In this document: positions 36,118 to 44,760 of the stretch, in pieces
Layout: each line of letters starts with the position of its first letter
Position numbering within the stretch: the stretch's first letter is position 1
Source of the DNA: Streptomyces fradiae
GTDB lineage: Bacteria > Actinomycetota > Actinomycetes > Streptomycetales > Streptomycetaceae
Assembly (NCBI RefSeq): GCF_041270065.1
Contig: NZ_CP065958.1
Location: 310,001 to 374,000, forward strand
Direction of reading: 5' to 3'
Length of the DNA stretch: 64,000 nt
Made by a program: the position numbers and the translations under genes
Notes under the pieces: generated by a model
What the model was told of the DNA's origin: nothing
The model's database searches: none
The model's input: only the letters and a program-made list of their open reading frames with translations

Positions 36118-37604
36118 CGGGCCACCGCCGGGGTCGTGGGGACGGGGTTGTCGTGGTGGGGAGGGGAGGGAGCGGGCAGTACGGGTTCGGGGGCCCCGGT
36201 ACGGGCGGGGCGGGCCGCCGGGGCGGCGGGAACGCCGGAGGCGTGCCGCGCGGCCGGAGTGCGGTGCCCTGCGGCGGCGGGCAACGCCGGGTCGCCGGGG
36301 GCGTCGACGGCAAGCTTTGCTGGGGCGCCCACGCCCCCGGCACCACCCGGCACCGAGGCCGCGCGCGCGAGCGCCGCGTGCGGCGCCGGCTCGCAGTGCC
36401 CGTCGGCCGCAAGGCGCGCCGGGGCCCGATCGGCACCCGCTCCTCGCGGGGCGCATGCCCCGCCAGGGCCACCCGCCCCGCCAGGGGCACCAACCCCGTC
36501 GTCCGCCCCCGCCGCCCCCCGCGCCACGTCCCCTGCGCGCGGGCCGGTCCAGGTGCCGAGGGAGATCTCGGCGGTGATGCCGGGGCCGAAGCCGGCGAGG
36601 ATTCCGGTGGCGCCGGGGGTCGGGCCGCCCTCGGCGAAGAGGCGGCGGAGGGCGTCGAGGACGACGGCGCTGGCGATGTTGCCGTACTCGGTCAGCGTGG
36701 CCCGGCTGAAGCGGAAGGCGTCGGCGGGCACGTCCAGGTGTTTGCCGAGGTCGTCGAGGATGCGGGGGCCGCCGGCGTGGACGAGGTAGAAGTCCTGGCG
36801 GCCGGCGTCGCGGCCGTGCCGGGCGGCGAGTTCGACGAGGGCGGGGGCGAGCTGCTCCATGGTGCCGGGGACCCGCTTGTCGAGCAGGAAGTGGAAGCCG
36901 GTCTCGCGGACCCGGTAGGCGATCCAGTCCTCGGTGCCGGGGACGAGGTGGGAGCCGTTGCGTTCCAGGCGGATTCCGGTGACTCCAGAGCCGCCGGAAC
37001 TCCCGGAGCCGCGCAGGACGGCCGCGGCGACGGCGTCGCCGAAGAGCCCGTTGGAAAGCAGGTTTCCGACGGTGAGGTCGGTGGGCTGGTAGCAGAGCGA
37101 GCAGAACTCGCAGGCGACCACGAGGGCGTTGGCGCCGGGGTAGGCGCGGCAGAAGTCGTGGGCGCGGTTGATCGCCGCGCCGCCCGCGGCGCAGCCGAGC
37201 TGGGCGATGGGCAGTTGGCGGGTGTCGTCGCGGAAGCCCAGGTTGTTGATCATCCACGCGGTGAGCGAGGGCATCATGAAGCCCGTGCAGGAGACGTAGA
37301 CGATGAGGTCGATGTCGCGCGGTCCGAGTCCGGCGTGGCCGAGCGCCTCGGCGACGACGCCGGGGACCCGGGCCTTGGCCTCCGCCTCGTAGCGCGCGTT
37401 GCGGGCCTCGAACCCGGGGTGCGCGAGGGTCTGCTCGATGGGCTGCACCAGATGCCGTCGGGCCACGCCCGTGTTGCGGATCAGCCGGAGGACGAGCGGC
37501 AGCGACGGGTGGCCCGCGTGGAGCGTGCGGGCCAGGTCGAGGGTCTCCTCCTGCGTGATCACGTGCTCGGGCACGGCGACGGCGGGACGGCACAGGACAG
37601 GCAT
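36114..37604 (-). CDS. rppA: 1,3,6,8-tetrahydroxynaphthalene synthase (type III PKS) with C-terminal extension
   Basis: A 496-residue protein whose first 352 residues are a complete chalcone-synthase-like enzyme. The catalytic triad is C138 (AQLGCAAGG), H276 (LVHAGGPRI) and N309 (TEYGNIAS), and C106 (VSCTGFMMPS) is the second active-site cysteine known in bacterial THN synthases. It condenses five malonyl-CoA units to 1,3,6,8-tetrahydroxynaphthalene. After ISLGTW the normal protein would end after some 10-25 residues. Here about 144 extra residues follow, rich in Ala, Gly and Pro (APGGAGGPGGA, PALPAAAGHRTP), almost certainly disordered. The gene is first in a four-gene coupled operon with two P450s and a cupin. 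Confidence 0.95.
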   Translation of the reverse strand: MPVLCRPAVAVPEHVITQEETLDLARTLHAGHPSLPLVLRLIRNTGVARRHLVQPIEQTLAHPGFEARNARYEAEAKARVPGVVAEALGHAGLGPRDIDLIVYVSCTGFMMPSLTAWMINNLGFRDDTRQLPIAQLGCAAGGAAINRAHDFCRAYPGANALVVACEFCSLCYQPTDLTVGNLLSNGLFGDAVAAAVLRGSGSSGGSGVTGIRLERNGSHLVPGTEDWIAYRVRETGFHFLLDKRVPGTMEQLAPALVELAARHGRDAGRQDFYLVHAGGPRILDDLGKHLDVPADAFRFSRATLTEYGNIASAVVLDALRRLFAEGGPTPGATGILAGFGPGITAEISLGTWTGPRAGDVARGAAGADDGVGAPGGAGGPGGACAPRGAGADRAPARLAADGHCEPAPHAALARAASVPGGAGGVGAPAKLAVDAPGDPALPAAAGHRTPAARHASGVPAAPAARPARTGAPEPVLPAPSPPHHDNPVPTTPAVAR

Positions 37605-37981
37605 GGCGGTCGTTGGTCCATTTCGTCCGGGGGTGGGTGGGTAGGGCGCGTCGCCCTGACCGGACGGGCATCATCTTCGGGTCCGATTTCCCCCGCGCAG
37701 CACCGTTCCTGCGCTCCCGGGAGCAATCGCACCCGAATGTGTGATCTTCCCCGAACAGCCGTGACCTGCGGAAAGAAACTCCCGTGCCCGGTGGGGCGGC
37801 CCGCCGGACGGACGAGTGGAGAAATCCGGGCCCACCCCCTTGCCAAGCCCGGGGTGCGGCCGGTTTAACTGATCCCGGACGCAACAACCGAATGATCGGT
37901 AGTCCGTTTTACGACAGGTGGCACGGCGGCGCGCGGTGGCACGGCCCGCGCGGCCCGCGGCCCGAGGCGAGGGAGTGGCGC
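37605..37981. other. Divergent promoter region, rppA / paaK, 377 bp
   Basis: This region holds the promoters for the leftward rppA operon and the rightward paaK-like gene. No gene with a ribosome site is visible; the open frames crossing it are upstream extensions. A short dyad lies near the paaK side (37887-37900, listed separately). I see no other clear palindrome, and no terminator is needed here. Confidence 0.5.
37887..37900. promoter_or_regulatory. Candidate operator upstream of paaK
   Basis: ACCGA-ATGA-TCGGT, a dyad with five-base arms and a four-base centre, lies about 80 bases before the paaK start codon. Phenylacetate genes are often controlled by TetR-type PaaR proteins with ACCG/CGGT-containing sites, so this could be such a site. 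The arms are short, so chance occurrence cannot be excluded. Confidence 0.35.
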
Positions 37982-39271
37982 ATGAGTGATCTGCTGGACG
38001 CCGGCGAGCGGCTCGGACGCGACGAGCTGGCGGCCCTCCAGCTGGAGCGGCTGCGCGCGACCCTGCGCCATGTCTACGAGCACGTGCCCTTCTACCGGCA
38101 GTCCTTCGACAAGGCGGGCGTACGGCCCGAGGACTGCGGCTCGCTCGCCGACCTGGCCCGGTTCCCGTTCACCGTCAAGGCCGATCTGCGCGAGCAGTAC
38201 CCCTTCGGCATGTTCGCCGTCGACCAGTCCGAGATCCGCCGCCTCCACGCCTCCAGCGGCACCACCGGACGGCCCACCGTGGTCGGCTACACCGAGCGCG
38301 ACCTCGACACCTGGGCGGACGTGGTGGCCCGGTCCCTCCGCGCGGCCGGCGCCCGGCCCGGCCACAAGGTGCACGTGGCGTACGGATACGGGCTGTTCAC
38401 CGGCGGCCTCGGCGCGCACTACGGGGCCGAGCGGCTCGGCTGCACGGTGATCCCGGCGTCCGGCGGCATGACCGCGCGCCAGGTCCAGCTGATCCAGGAC
38501 CTCCGGCCCGAGGTCATCATGATCACGCCCTCGTACATGCTGACGCTGCTCGACGAGTTCGAGCGCCAGGGCGTCGATCCGCGCGGCACCTCCCTCAAGG
38601 TCGGCGTCTTCGGCGCCGAGCCGTGGACCGAGGAGATGCGCCGGGAGATCGAGGAGCGCTTCGCCATCGACGCCGTGGACATCTACGGCCTGTCCGAGGT
38701 CATGGGCCCGGGCGTGGCCCAGGAGTGCGTGGAGACCAAGGACGGACTGCACATCTGGGAGGACCACTTCTACCCGGAGATCGTCGACCCGATCACCGAC
38801 GAGGTGCTGCCGGACGGCGCGGAGGGCGAGCTGGTCTTCACCTCGCTCACCAAGGAGGCCATGCCGGTGGTGCGCTACCGCACCCGCGACCTGACCCGGC
38901 TGCTGCCCGGCACCGCCCGGGTCTTCCGCCGCATGGAGAAGGTCACCGGTCGCAGCGACGACATGGTCATCCTGCGCGGCGTGAACCTCTTCCCCACCCA
39001 GATCGAGGAGATCGTCCTGCGCACCCCCGCCGTGGCGCCGCACTTCCAGCTCCGGCTGACCAAGGAGGGCCGTCTCGACGCACTGACGGTACGGGCCGAG
39101 GCGCGCCCGGACGCCTCGCCCGAGCAGCGCGCGGACGCCGCCCGGACGATCGCCGCGGCCGTGAAGGACGGCATCGGCGTCTCGGTGGCCGTCGAGGTGG
39201 TCGACCCGGAGACCCTTGAACGCTCGGTGGGCAAGATCAAGCGGATCGTGGACCTGCGCCGGGAGCACTGA
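37982..39271 (+). CDS. paaK: Phenylacetate-CoA ligase-like enzyme
   Basis: A 429-residue AMP-forming ligase with the PaaK architecture. It starts LERLRATLRHVYEHVPFYRQSFDKAG, has the P-loop LHASSGTTGRPTVVGYT, the mid-protein GAEPWTEEMRREIE, YGLSEVMGPGVAQEC, and the C-terminal RSDDMVILRGVNLFPTQIEEIV with TLERSVGKIKRIVD, whose lysine would be catalytic. It should activate phenylacetate or a related aryl acid. The ATG at 37982 follows GGCGAGGGAG. An in-frame ATG about 200 bases upstream has no ribosome site. Other paa genes are not adjacent, so it may feed aryl-CoA into the ring-oxidising system encoded elsewhere, or act on another aromatic acid. Confidence 0.92.
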   Translation: MSDLLDAGERLGRDELAALQLERLRATLRHVYEHVPFYRQSFDKAGVRPEDCGSLADLARFPFTVKADLREQYPFGMFAVDQSEIRRLHASSGTTGRPTVVGYTERDLDTWADVVARSLRAAGARPGHKVHVAYGYGLFTGGLGAHYGAERLGCTVIPASGGMTARQVQLIQDLRPEVIMITPSYMLTLLDEFERQGVDPRGTSLKVGVFGAEPWTEEMRREIEERFAIDAVDIYGLSEVMGPGVAQECVETKDGLHIWEDHFYPEIVDPITDEVLPDGAEGELVFTSLTKEAMPVVRYRTRDLTRLLPGTARVFRRMEKVTGRSDDMVILRGVNLFPTQIEEIVLRTPAVAPHFQLRLTKEGRLDALTVRAEARPDASPEQRADAARTIAAAVKDGIGVSVAVEVVDPETLERSVGKIKRIVDLRREH

Positions 39272-39385
39272 ACCGGCCACCCGTTCCCCCGGAAACCGGC
39301 CGTGCCGGTGCGCATGATCGCGTACGGTCTGCGGGTGGCGGGGCATCTGCGAGCTCCGCCCGTCAGGGAGAGCGGGGGGCGCGGC

Positions 39386-40951
39386 ATGGGCGGGCCACGG
39401 CTGGAGCCGTTGCGGGGGGACGATCCGCGGGAGCTGGGCGCGTACCGACTCCTTGGCCGGCTCGGCTCGGGCGGCATGGGCCGGGTCTATCTCGGACGGA
39501 CCGTCAGCGGGCGGCTCGTGGCGGTGAAGACGCTGCTCGCGGACGGGGTGCCGGAGGACGCGGACCGGCGGCGCTTCGCCCGCGAGGTGGCGCTTGCCCG
39601 CCGGGTGACCGGGGTGTTCACGGTCTCCGTGATGGACGCCGACGCGCAGGCCCCGAAGCCGTGGATGGCGACCGAGTACGTTCCCGCCCCCTCGCTGGCC
39701 GAACTCGTCCGCGACGCGGGCCCGTTGCCCGCGCCGGCGGTGCGCTGGATCGCCGCCGGACTGGCCGAGGCGCTCGCCGATCTGCACCGCACGGGCGTGG
39801 TGCACCGGGACGTGAAGCCCGGGAACGTGCTGCTTCCGCTGTCCGGGCCCCGGCTGATCGACTTCGGCATCTCCCACGCCCTCGATCTGACCCGCACCAC
39901 CCTCACCCTCGGCACGATCGCCTTCACCTCGCCCGAGCAGGCCCGCGGCGAGTCGTCGACGGCGGCCTCCGATCTGTACGCGACCGGGGCCACCCTGCTC
40001 CATCTGGCCACCGGGCGCTCCCCGTACGGGGAGGTGAGCGACGCCTTCCAGCTCCTGGCGCGGGTCCAGCAGGCGGAAACCGACCTGACGGGCCTTGCCC
40101 CGGAACTCTCCGCGCTGATCCGGCCGTTGCTCGCCCGCGACCCGGCCGCCCGGCCCACCCCGCACGCTCTGCTCGCCGCCTTCGCGGAGGACCCGCCGGG
40201 CGGCGGCGAGCTGCTGCCGGAGGCGTGGACGACGGCGATCCGGGCCCACCAGGACTTCGTACCGCCGCGGCCGGTGGATACGGGGACGGTGGTGGACGCG
40301 CCCGCGTCGCCGCCGCTGGAGGCGGCCCCGACGCGGACGGCGCCACCGCGGCGGCCGGCCCCGGAGCCGGAGCCCGTGGAGTCAGCACCACCCGGCCGGG
40401 CCTGGTGGCGGCGTCGCGGTGCGGTGGCGGGCACGGTGGCCCTCGTGATCGCGCTGACGGCCGGCTATGTGACGTACCGGCAGGGGTGGTACGACGCGGG
40501 CGGTGGCGGCGACCAGCCGGTCGCCACCGGGACGTGTCTGTCCAACCTCCGTACCTCGCCCGGGACGTACCAGCCCGAGACGCCGGTCGCCGTCGCCTGT
40601 TACTCGTCCGAGTCGCTGGCCGTCGTCACCGGACCGTGGGCGGACGGAAAGTGCCCCGACTACGGCGAGCCGAGCGAAGGGTCGGCCACGCTGGGCGTCT
40701 GCGTCGCACCGCACATCAAGGCAAGGGACTGCCTCAGCATCTCGGCCGGGGTCTCCGGCTCCCTCCCCGAGGACGCTCTCTGGCAGGAGGAGTCCTGCGA
40801 ACCGGGCAAGCGGCAGCTCAAGGTCGTCTACGCGGTCGAGTCGTCCGGCGGCGCGGACGGCAACACGTTCGAGGACGACTGCGGCACGATGTCGGAGCCC
40901 TGGCCGCACCTCGCGACCCGTCGCGCCGACTACTGCTTCGACCCGTCCTGA
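39386..40951 (+). CDS. Receptor-type Ser/Thr protein kinase (PknB-like)
   Basis: A 521-residue membrane kinase. The kinase domain spans about residues 20-270: glycine loop GRLGSGGMGRVYLG, K48, catalytic HRDVKPGN (141-148), DFG (160-162) and TLGTIAFTSPEQARG in the activation segment. Residues 295-340 are a Pro-rich linker, 346-364 a transmembrane helix (AVAGTVALVIALTAGYVTY), and the remaining 150 residues an extracellular domain with seven or eight cysteines and no PASTA repeats. It should signal from outside to inside by phosphorylation. The start is the ATG at 39386 after GGGGGG. Its last 22 bases overlap the end of the convergent ligase gene. Confidence 0.93.
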   Translation: MGGPRLEPLRGDDPRELGAYRLLGRLGSGGMGRVYLGRTVSGRLVAVKTLLADGVPEDADRRRFAREVALARRVTGVFTVSVMDADAQAPKPWMATEYVPAPSLAELVRDAGPLPAPAVRWIAAGLAEALADLHRTGVVHRDVKPGNVLLPLSGPRLIDFGISHALDLTRTTLTLGTIAFTSPEQARGESSTAASDLYATGATLLHLATGRSPYGEVSDAFQLLARVQQAETDLTGLAPELSALIRPLLARDPAARPTPHALLAAFAEDPPGGGELLPEAWTTAIRAHQDFVPPRPVDTGTVVDAPASPPLEAAPTRTAPPRRPAPEPEPVESAPPGRAWWRRRGAVAGTVALVIALTAGYVTYRQGWYDAGGGGDQPVATGTCLSNLRTSPGTYQPETPVAVACYSSESLAVVTGPWADGKCPDYGEPSEGSATLGVCVAPHIKARDCLSISAGVSGSLPEDALWQEESCEPGKRQLKVVYAVESSGGADGNTFEDDCGTMSEPWPHLATRRADYCFDPS

Positions 40952-42492
40952 CCCTCCCCGCCCACTCCACCGTCGTCGCCCGCCCCGAACCGGTCCCGCA
41001 GCTCCCGCTTCAGGATCTTCCCGCTCGCGTTCCGCGGCAGCGCGTCCACCAGGACGATCCGCTTCGGTGCCTTGAAGTGGGCCAGCTTCTCGCGGGCGTG
41101 GGCGAGGAGTTCGGCCTCGGTGACGCCGGTCTCGGGGCGGGGGACGACGAAGGCGGTGACGGCCTCGATCCAGCGCGGGTCGGGGAGGCCGACGACGGCG
41201 GTCTCGGCGACGGCCGGGTGGGTGTAGAGGGCGTCCTCGACCTGGCGGGAGGCGACCAGGACGCCGCCGGAGTTGATGACGTCCTTGACCCGGTCGACGA
41301 CCGTGAAGTAGCCCTCGGCGTCGCGCACCGCGAGGTCGCCGGAGCGGAACCAGCCGTCACGGAAGGCCGCCGCGGTCTCCTCGGGCTTGTCCCAGTAGCC
41401 GGTGCACAACTGCGGGGAGCGGTACACGACTTCGCCGGGGGTGCCGTCGGGGACGTCCTTGCCGTCCTCGTCGGTGATCCGCGCCTCGACGTGGCGGACC
41501 GGGCGGCCGCAGGAGTCCATCCGGCCCTCGTGCTCGTCGGGGCCGAGGACGGTGGCGAGCGGGCCGATCTCGGACTGGCCGAAGCAGTTGTAGAAGCGCA
41601 GTCCGGGCAGCCGGGCGCGCAGGCCCTCCAGGACGGGGACGGGCATGATCGAGGCGCCGTAGTAGGCCTTGCGGAGGGCGGTGAGGTCGCGGGTGGCGAA
41701 CTCGGGGTGGTTGGCGAGGCCGATCCAGACGGTCGGGGGCGCGAACAGGCTGTCGCAGCGGCCGGATTCGGTCAGGTCGAAGAGGGTGGCCGGGTCGGGG
41801 GCGTCGACGATGGTGCTCTCGGCGCCGACGGCGAGGTAGGGCAGCAGGAAGACGTGCATCTGCGCCGAGTGGTAGAGCGGCAGCGAGTGTACGGGCCGGT
41901 CGTCCTCGTGCAGGTCGAGCGCGGCGACGGCGCTCGCGTACTCGTGCACCAGGGCCCGGTGGGTCATCATCGCGCCCTTGGGGAGCGCGGTGGTGCCGGA
42001 GGTGTACAGCAGCTGGACGAGGGTGCCGGGGTCGCGCTCCGTCTCGTACGGCGCGGGGTCGGCGAGCGCCGCGAGGAGCGAGTCGTCGGTGTCCCGCAGC
42101 GCCCGTACGGGGATGTCGCCGGGCACGCGCGCGGCGAGGGCCGGGTCGGCGAGGACGAGCGAACTGCCGGACTGGCGCAGCAGATAGTCGAGGTCGTCGC
42201 CGGTGAGGTGGTGGTTGACCGGCACGTGCACCAGGCCGGCCCGGGCGCAGGCGAGGAAGGCGATGAGGTACGCGTCGGAGTTGTGGGCGTACGTCGCGAC
42301 CCGGTCGCCCTCGGCGAGGCGGGCGCCGAGCGCGCCCTCCCGCAGCCGGGCCGCGGCGGTCGAGACGGCGGCGTCGAGCTCGGCGTACGTCCAGGCGCGG
42401 GCGCCGTAGCGGACGGCGGTCCGGTCGGGGACGCGGCTGGCGCTCGCGCGCAGCACGCCGTCGACGGTGCGGGTGAGCAGCTCTCGTTCCAT
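40930..42492 (-). CDS. AMP-dependent acyl-CoA ligase/synthetase
   Basis: A 520-residue adenylate-forming enzyme. Motifs are the P-loop LYTSGTTALPKGAMMTH, YNCFGQSEIGPLATVLG, WFRSGDLAVRDAEGYFTVVDRVKD and the C-terminal LPRNASGKILKREL with the catalytic lysine. The VPVNHHLTGDDLDYLL segment is typical of long-chain or aromatic acyl-CoA ligases related to FadD13/MenE. It belongs to a different branch from the FadD at 28167 and PaaK. There is no carrier-protein or thioesterase context. The stop codon lies inside the 3' end of the convergent kinase gene. The downstream leftward genes are unrelated. Confidence 0.92.
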   Translation of the reverse strand: MERELLTRTVDGVLRASASRVPDRTAVRYGARAWTYAELDAAVSTAAARLREGALGARLAEGDRVATYAHNSDAYLIAFLACARAGLVHVPVNHHLTGDDLDYLLRQSGSSLVLADPALAARVPGDIPVRALRDTDDSLLAALADPAPYETERDPGTLVQLLYTSGTTALPKGAMMTHRALVHEYASAVAALDLHEDDRPVHSLPLYHSAQMHVFLLPYLAVGAESTIVDAPDPATLFDLTESGRCDSLFAPPTVWIGLANHPEFATRDLTALRKAYYGASIMPVPVLEGLRARLPGLRFYNCFGQSEIGPLATVLGPDEHEGRMDSCGRPVRHVEARITDEDGKDVPDGTPGEVVYRSPQLCTGYWDKPEETAAAFRDGWFRSGDLAVRDAEGYFTVVDRVKDVINSGGVLVASRQVEDALYTHPAVAETAVVGLPDPRWIEAVTAFVVPRPETGVTEAELLAHAREKLAHFKAPKRIVLVDALPRNASGKILKRELRDRFGAGDDGGVGGEGQDGSKQ

Positions 42493-42563
42493 GGCTGCAG
42501 ATCCTGCGGGGGCGGTGGCGGCCGGTCAAGTACCCGGTACCCGGTCGCGCAGCGGCGCCCCCG

Positions 42564-43673
42564 TCAGGGGCTGAACGACAGGAACACGAAGGCGGCGAAG
42601 ATCGAGAGGTGGACGCTGCCCTGGAGGAGGGTGGCGCGCCCTGGCACCACGGTCAGCGCGCTCACCACGGCGGTCAGCACGAGCAGCACCATGTGGAGCG
42701 GGCCGAGGCCGAGGATGAGCGGGCCGTCGAGCCAGACCGAGGCGAGCGCGATCGACGGGATGGTGAGGCCGATGCTGGCGATGGCGGAGCCGTAGGCGAG
42801 GTTCATGCTGGTCTGCATCCGGTCGCGGCGGGCGGCGCGGACCGCGGCGAGGGTCTCGGGCAGCAGCACCATGAGGGCGATGACGACGCCGACGACGGGC
42901 TTGGGGAGGCCGGCCGAGGCCACTCCCTCCTCGATGGTGGGCGAGATGACCTTGGCGTTGCCGACGACGGCGACGAGGGCGACGATCAGCAGGCCGAGGC
43001 TGAACCAGGTGGCGGCGGCGGTCGGCGGCGCGGCGTGCTCCGACTCCGGCTGGTGGCCGCTCTGGCCGGGCCTGAGCACGGGGAGGAAGTAGTCGCGGTG
43101 CCGGACGGTCTGGACGGCGACGAACACCCCGTACAGGATCAGCGAGGAGACGGCCGCGAAGGCCAGCTGGGCGGCCGAGAACTGGGGGCCGGGGTGGCTG
43201 GTGGTGAAGGTCGGCAGGACCAGGGTCATGGTCGCCAGGGTGCAGACGATGGCGAGCTCGCCGCCGGAGCCCTCGGCGTTGAAGACGGCGGTGCGGTTGC
43301 GCAGCGCGGCGAGGAGCAGGGACAGGCCGACGATGCCGTTGCAGGTGATCATGACGGCGGCGAAGACGGTGTCCCGGGCGTAGCTGGTGGCCTTGTCGCC
43401 GCCGCCGATCATCAGCATGACGATCAGTCCGACCTCGATGACGGTGACGGCGACGGCGAGCACGAGGGAGCCGTAGGGTTCGCCGACGCGATGTGCGATG
43501 ACCTCGGCGTGGTGCACGGCCGAGAGGACGGCGGCGAAGAGGCAGAGGACGATGAGCACCACCGCGTAGCCGGGCAGGTCGTGGCGCCCCCAGCCGAGGG
43601 CGAGGCCGACGGCGGCCACGACCGGCCCCCAGGTGGTCCACTGCCGGGCCAGTCCGGCGATGCTCGCGTTCAT
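42564..43673 (-). CDS. chaA: Ca2+/H+ (cation/proton) antiporter, ChaA family
   Basis: A 369-residue membrane protein with about 11 helices arranged as two inverted CaCA halves. The alpha-repeats are recognisable: VHHAEVIAHRVGEPYGSLVLAVAVTVIEVGLI in the first half and VVIALMVLLPETLAAVRAARRDRMQTSMNLAYGSAIASIGL in the second, both with the conserved glutamate-containing motif. ChaA exchanges cytoplasmic Ca2+ or Na+/K+ for protons at high pH or salt. The hydrophilic loop rich in Gly/Ser between the halves is a normal linker. It is a single gene between a ligase and a protease gene. Confidence 0.92.
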   Translation of the reverse strand: MNASIAGLARQWTTWGPVVAAVGLALGWGRHDLPGYAVVLIVLCLFAAVLSAVHHAEVIAHRVGEPYGSLVLAVAVTVIEVGLIVMLMIGGGDKATSYARDTVFAAVMITCNGIVGLSLLLAALRNRTAVFNAEGSGGELAIVCTLATMTLVLPTFTTSHPGPQFSAAQLAFAAVSSLILYGVFVAVQTVRHRDYFLPVLRPGQSGHQPESEHAAPPTAAATWFSLGLLIVALVAVVGNAKVISPTIEEGVASAGLPKPVVGVVIALMVLLPETLAAVRAARRDRMQTSMNLAYGSAIASIGLTIPSIALASVWLDGPLILGLGPLHMVLLVLTAVVSALTVVPGRATLLQGSVHLSIFAAFVFLSFSP

Positions 43674-43761
43674 GGCCCGAATCCTGCCATAAGGGCCTGA
43701 AATGCCCCGTATGTCCGGGGTGGAGTTCAGTGAGCGGAGGCCCGCGGCGTCACGGCCGGCG

Positions 43762-44640
43762 TCACGGCTTCGGCAGGGCGCAGCCGGGGCGGCTCAGGTC
43801 GAACACGCTGCCCGCGCCGATGCAGGGGACCATGTTGTACGTCTCCTGGGCGTAGTTGATGCCCTGGCGGACCGTCACGACGCCGTTCTCGTCCACCTCG
43901 CACGGGTTGTTCACGGTGCAGCGCTGCCCGTCCTCGTTGCCCGTGTTGTTGACGGCGACGACCTTGCCGGTGGTGCGGTCGATGACCGGCGAGCCGGAGG
44001 TGCCGCCGATGGTGTTGCAGGTCGAGGTGTAGCGGACCGAGTCCTTCCAGGTCCAGTCGCCCTCCTTGAGGCGGTAGACGAAGCCGTCGATGTCGCAGCT
44101 GTAGGTCCGCTTCCAGTACCCCGAGACGACCGTGATCGGCGTGCCCGCCACCGGGTGGGTGTCGGAGAGGGTGAGGGCGCCGATCCCGTACTGGCTCTGG
44201 ATCTGCGCGTACGTCTTGGTCAGCTGGTAGACCGAGACGTCGGTGTCGGTCATCGTGCCGTACGCGATCTTGCTGGCGCGCAGCGTGCCGACGCCGGTGC
44301 CGGCCGAGTTGAGCAGCGTGAACGAGCGGCTGGAGCGCTTGTTCATGACGACCTGGCCGGGCGCCGGGAAGCCGGTCTCCAGGCAGTGGCCGTTGGACAG
44401 GACGAGCGCGGGGTCGCTCGGCAGGGAGCTGGGCGTGCGCACGACGGAGCCGGAACAGTTGCTGAGCGCGACCGTGCCGGCGAAGTCGACGGCGGCGAGC
44501 GCCGGCTGCGCGGGGGCGCTGCGCGGCGCGGGCGCCGGGGCCTGCGCGACCGTGTCCGGGGGTGCGGACGCCATGGCCGGGGCCGCCGCCGCTCCGGTGA
44601 GGAGCAGGGCGAGCAGGGCACCGACGAGAGGCTTCTTCAT
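43762..44640 (-). CDS. Secreted trypsin-like serine protease
   Basis: A 292-residue secreted peptidase. The ATG at 44640 follows AGAGGGG and begins a Sec signal peptide (KKPLVGALLALLLTGAAAAPAMA). An Ala/Pro-rich stretch follows, then a chymotrypsin-fold domain with catalytic H85 (LSNGHCLE), D134 (TDTDVSVYQL) and S215 (GGTSGSPVI). Cysteines in NCSGSV/GHCLE, SCDIDG/TCNTIGG and RCTVNNPC may form disulphides. It is likely exported and active on peptides, perhaps a single-domain protease with no C-terminal anchor. There is no neighbouring inhibitor gene. Confidence 0.92.
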   Translation of the reverse strand: MKKPLVGALLALLLTGAAAAPAMASAPPDTVAQAPAPAPRSAPAQPALAAVDFAGTVALSNCSGSVVRTPSSLPSDPALVLSNGHCLETGFPAPGQVVMNKRSSRSFTLLNSAGTGVGTLRASKIAYGTMTDTDVSVYQLTKTYAQIQSQYGIGALTLSDTHPVAGTPITVVSGYWKRTYSCDIDGFVYRLKEGDWTWKDSVRYTSTCNTIGGTSGSPVIDRTTGKVVAVNNTGNEDGQRCTVNNPCEVDENGVVTVRQGINYAQETYNMVPCIGAGSVFDLSRPGCALPKP

Positions 44641-44760
44641 GTGGGGGTTCCCCTCTGATGACGATGCAACCGAAGATCCTTCGATTGTCATGCGCATTCT
44701 CGAAAGCCCCTGCCCCGACTGACAAGAGCGCGTGCCCTGTTGGCCGGAAGCGACCGCCCG

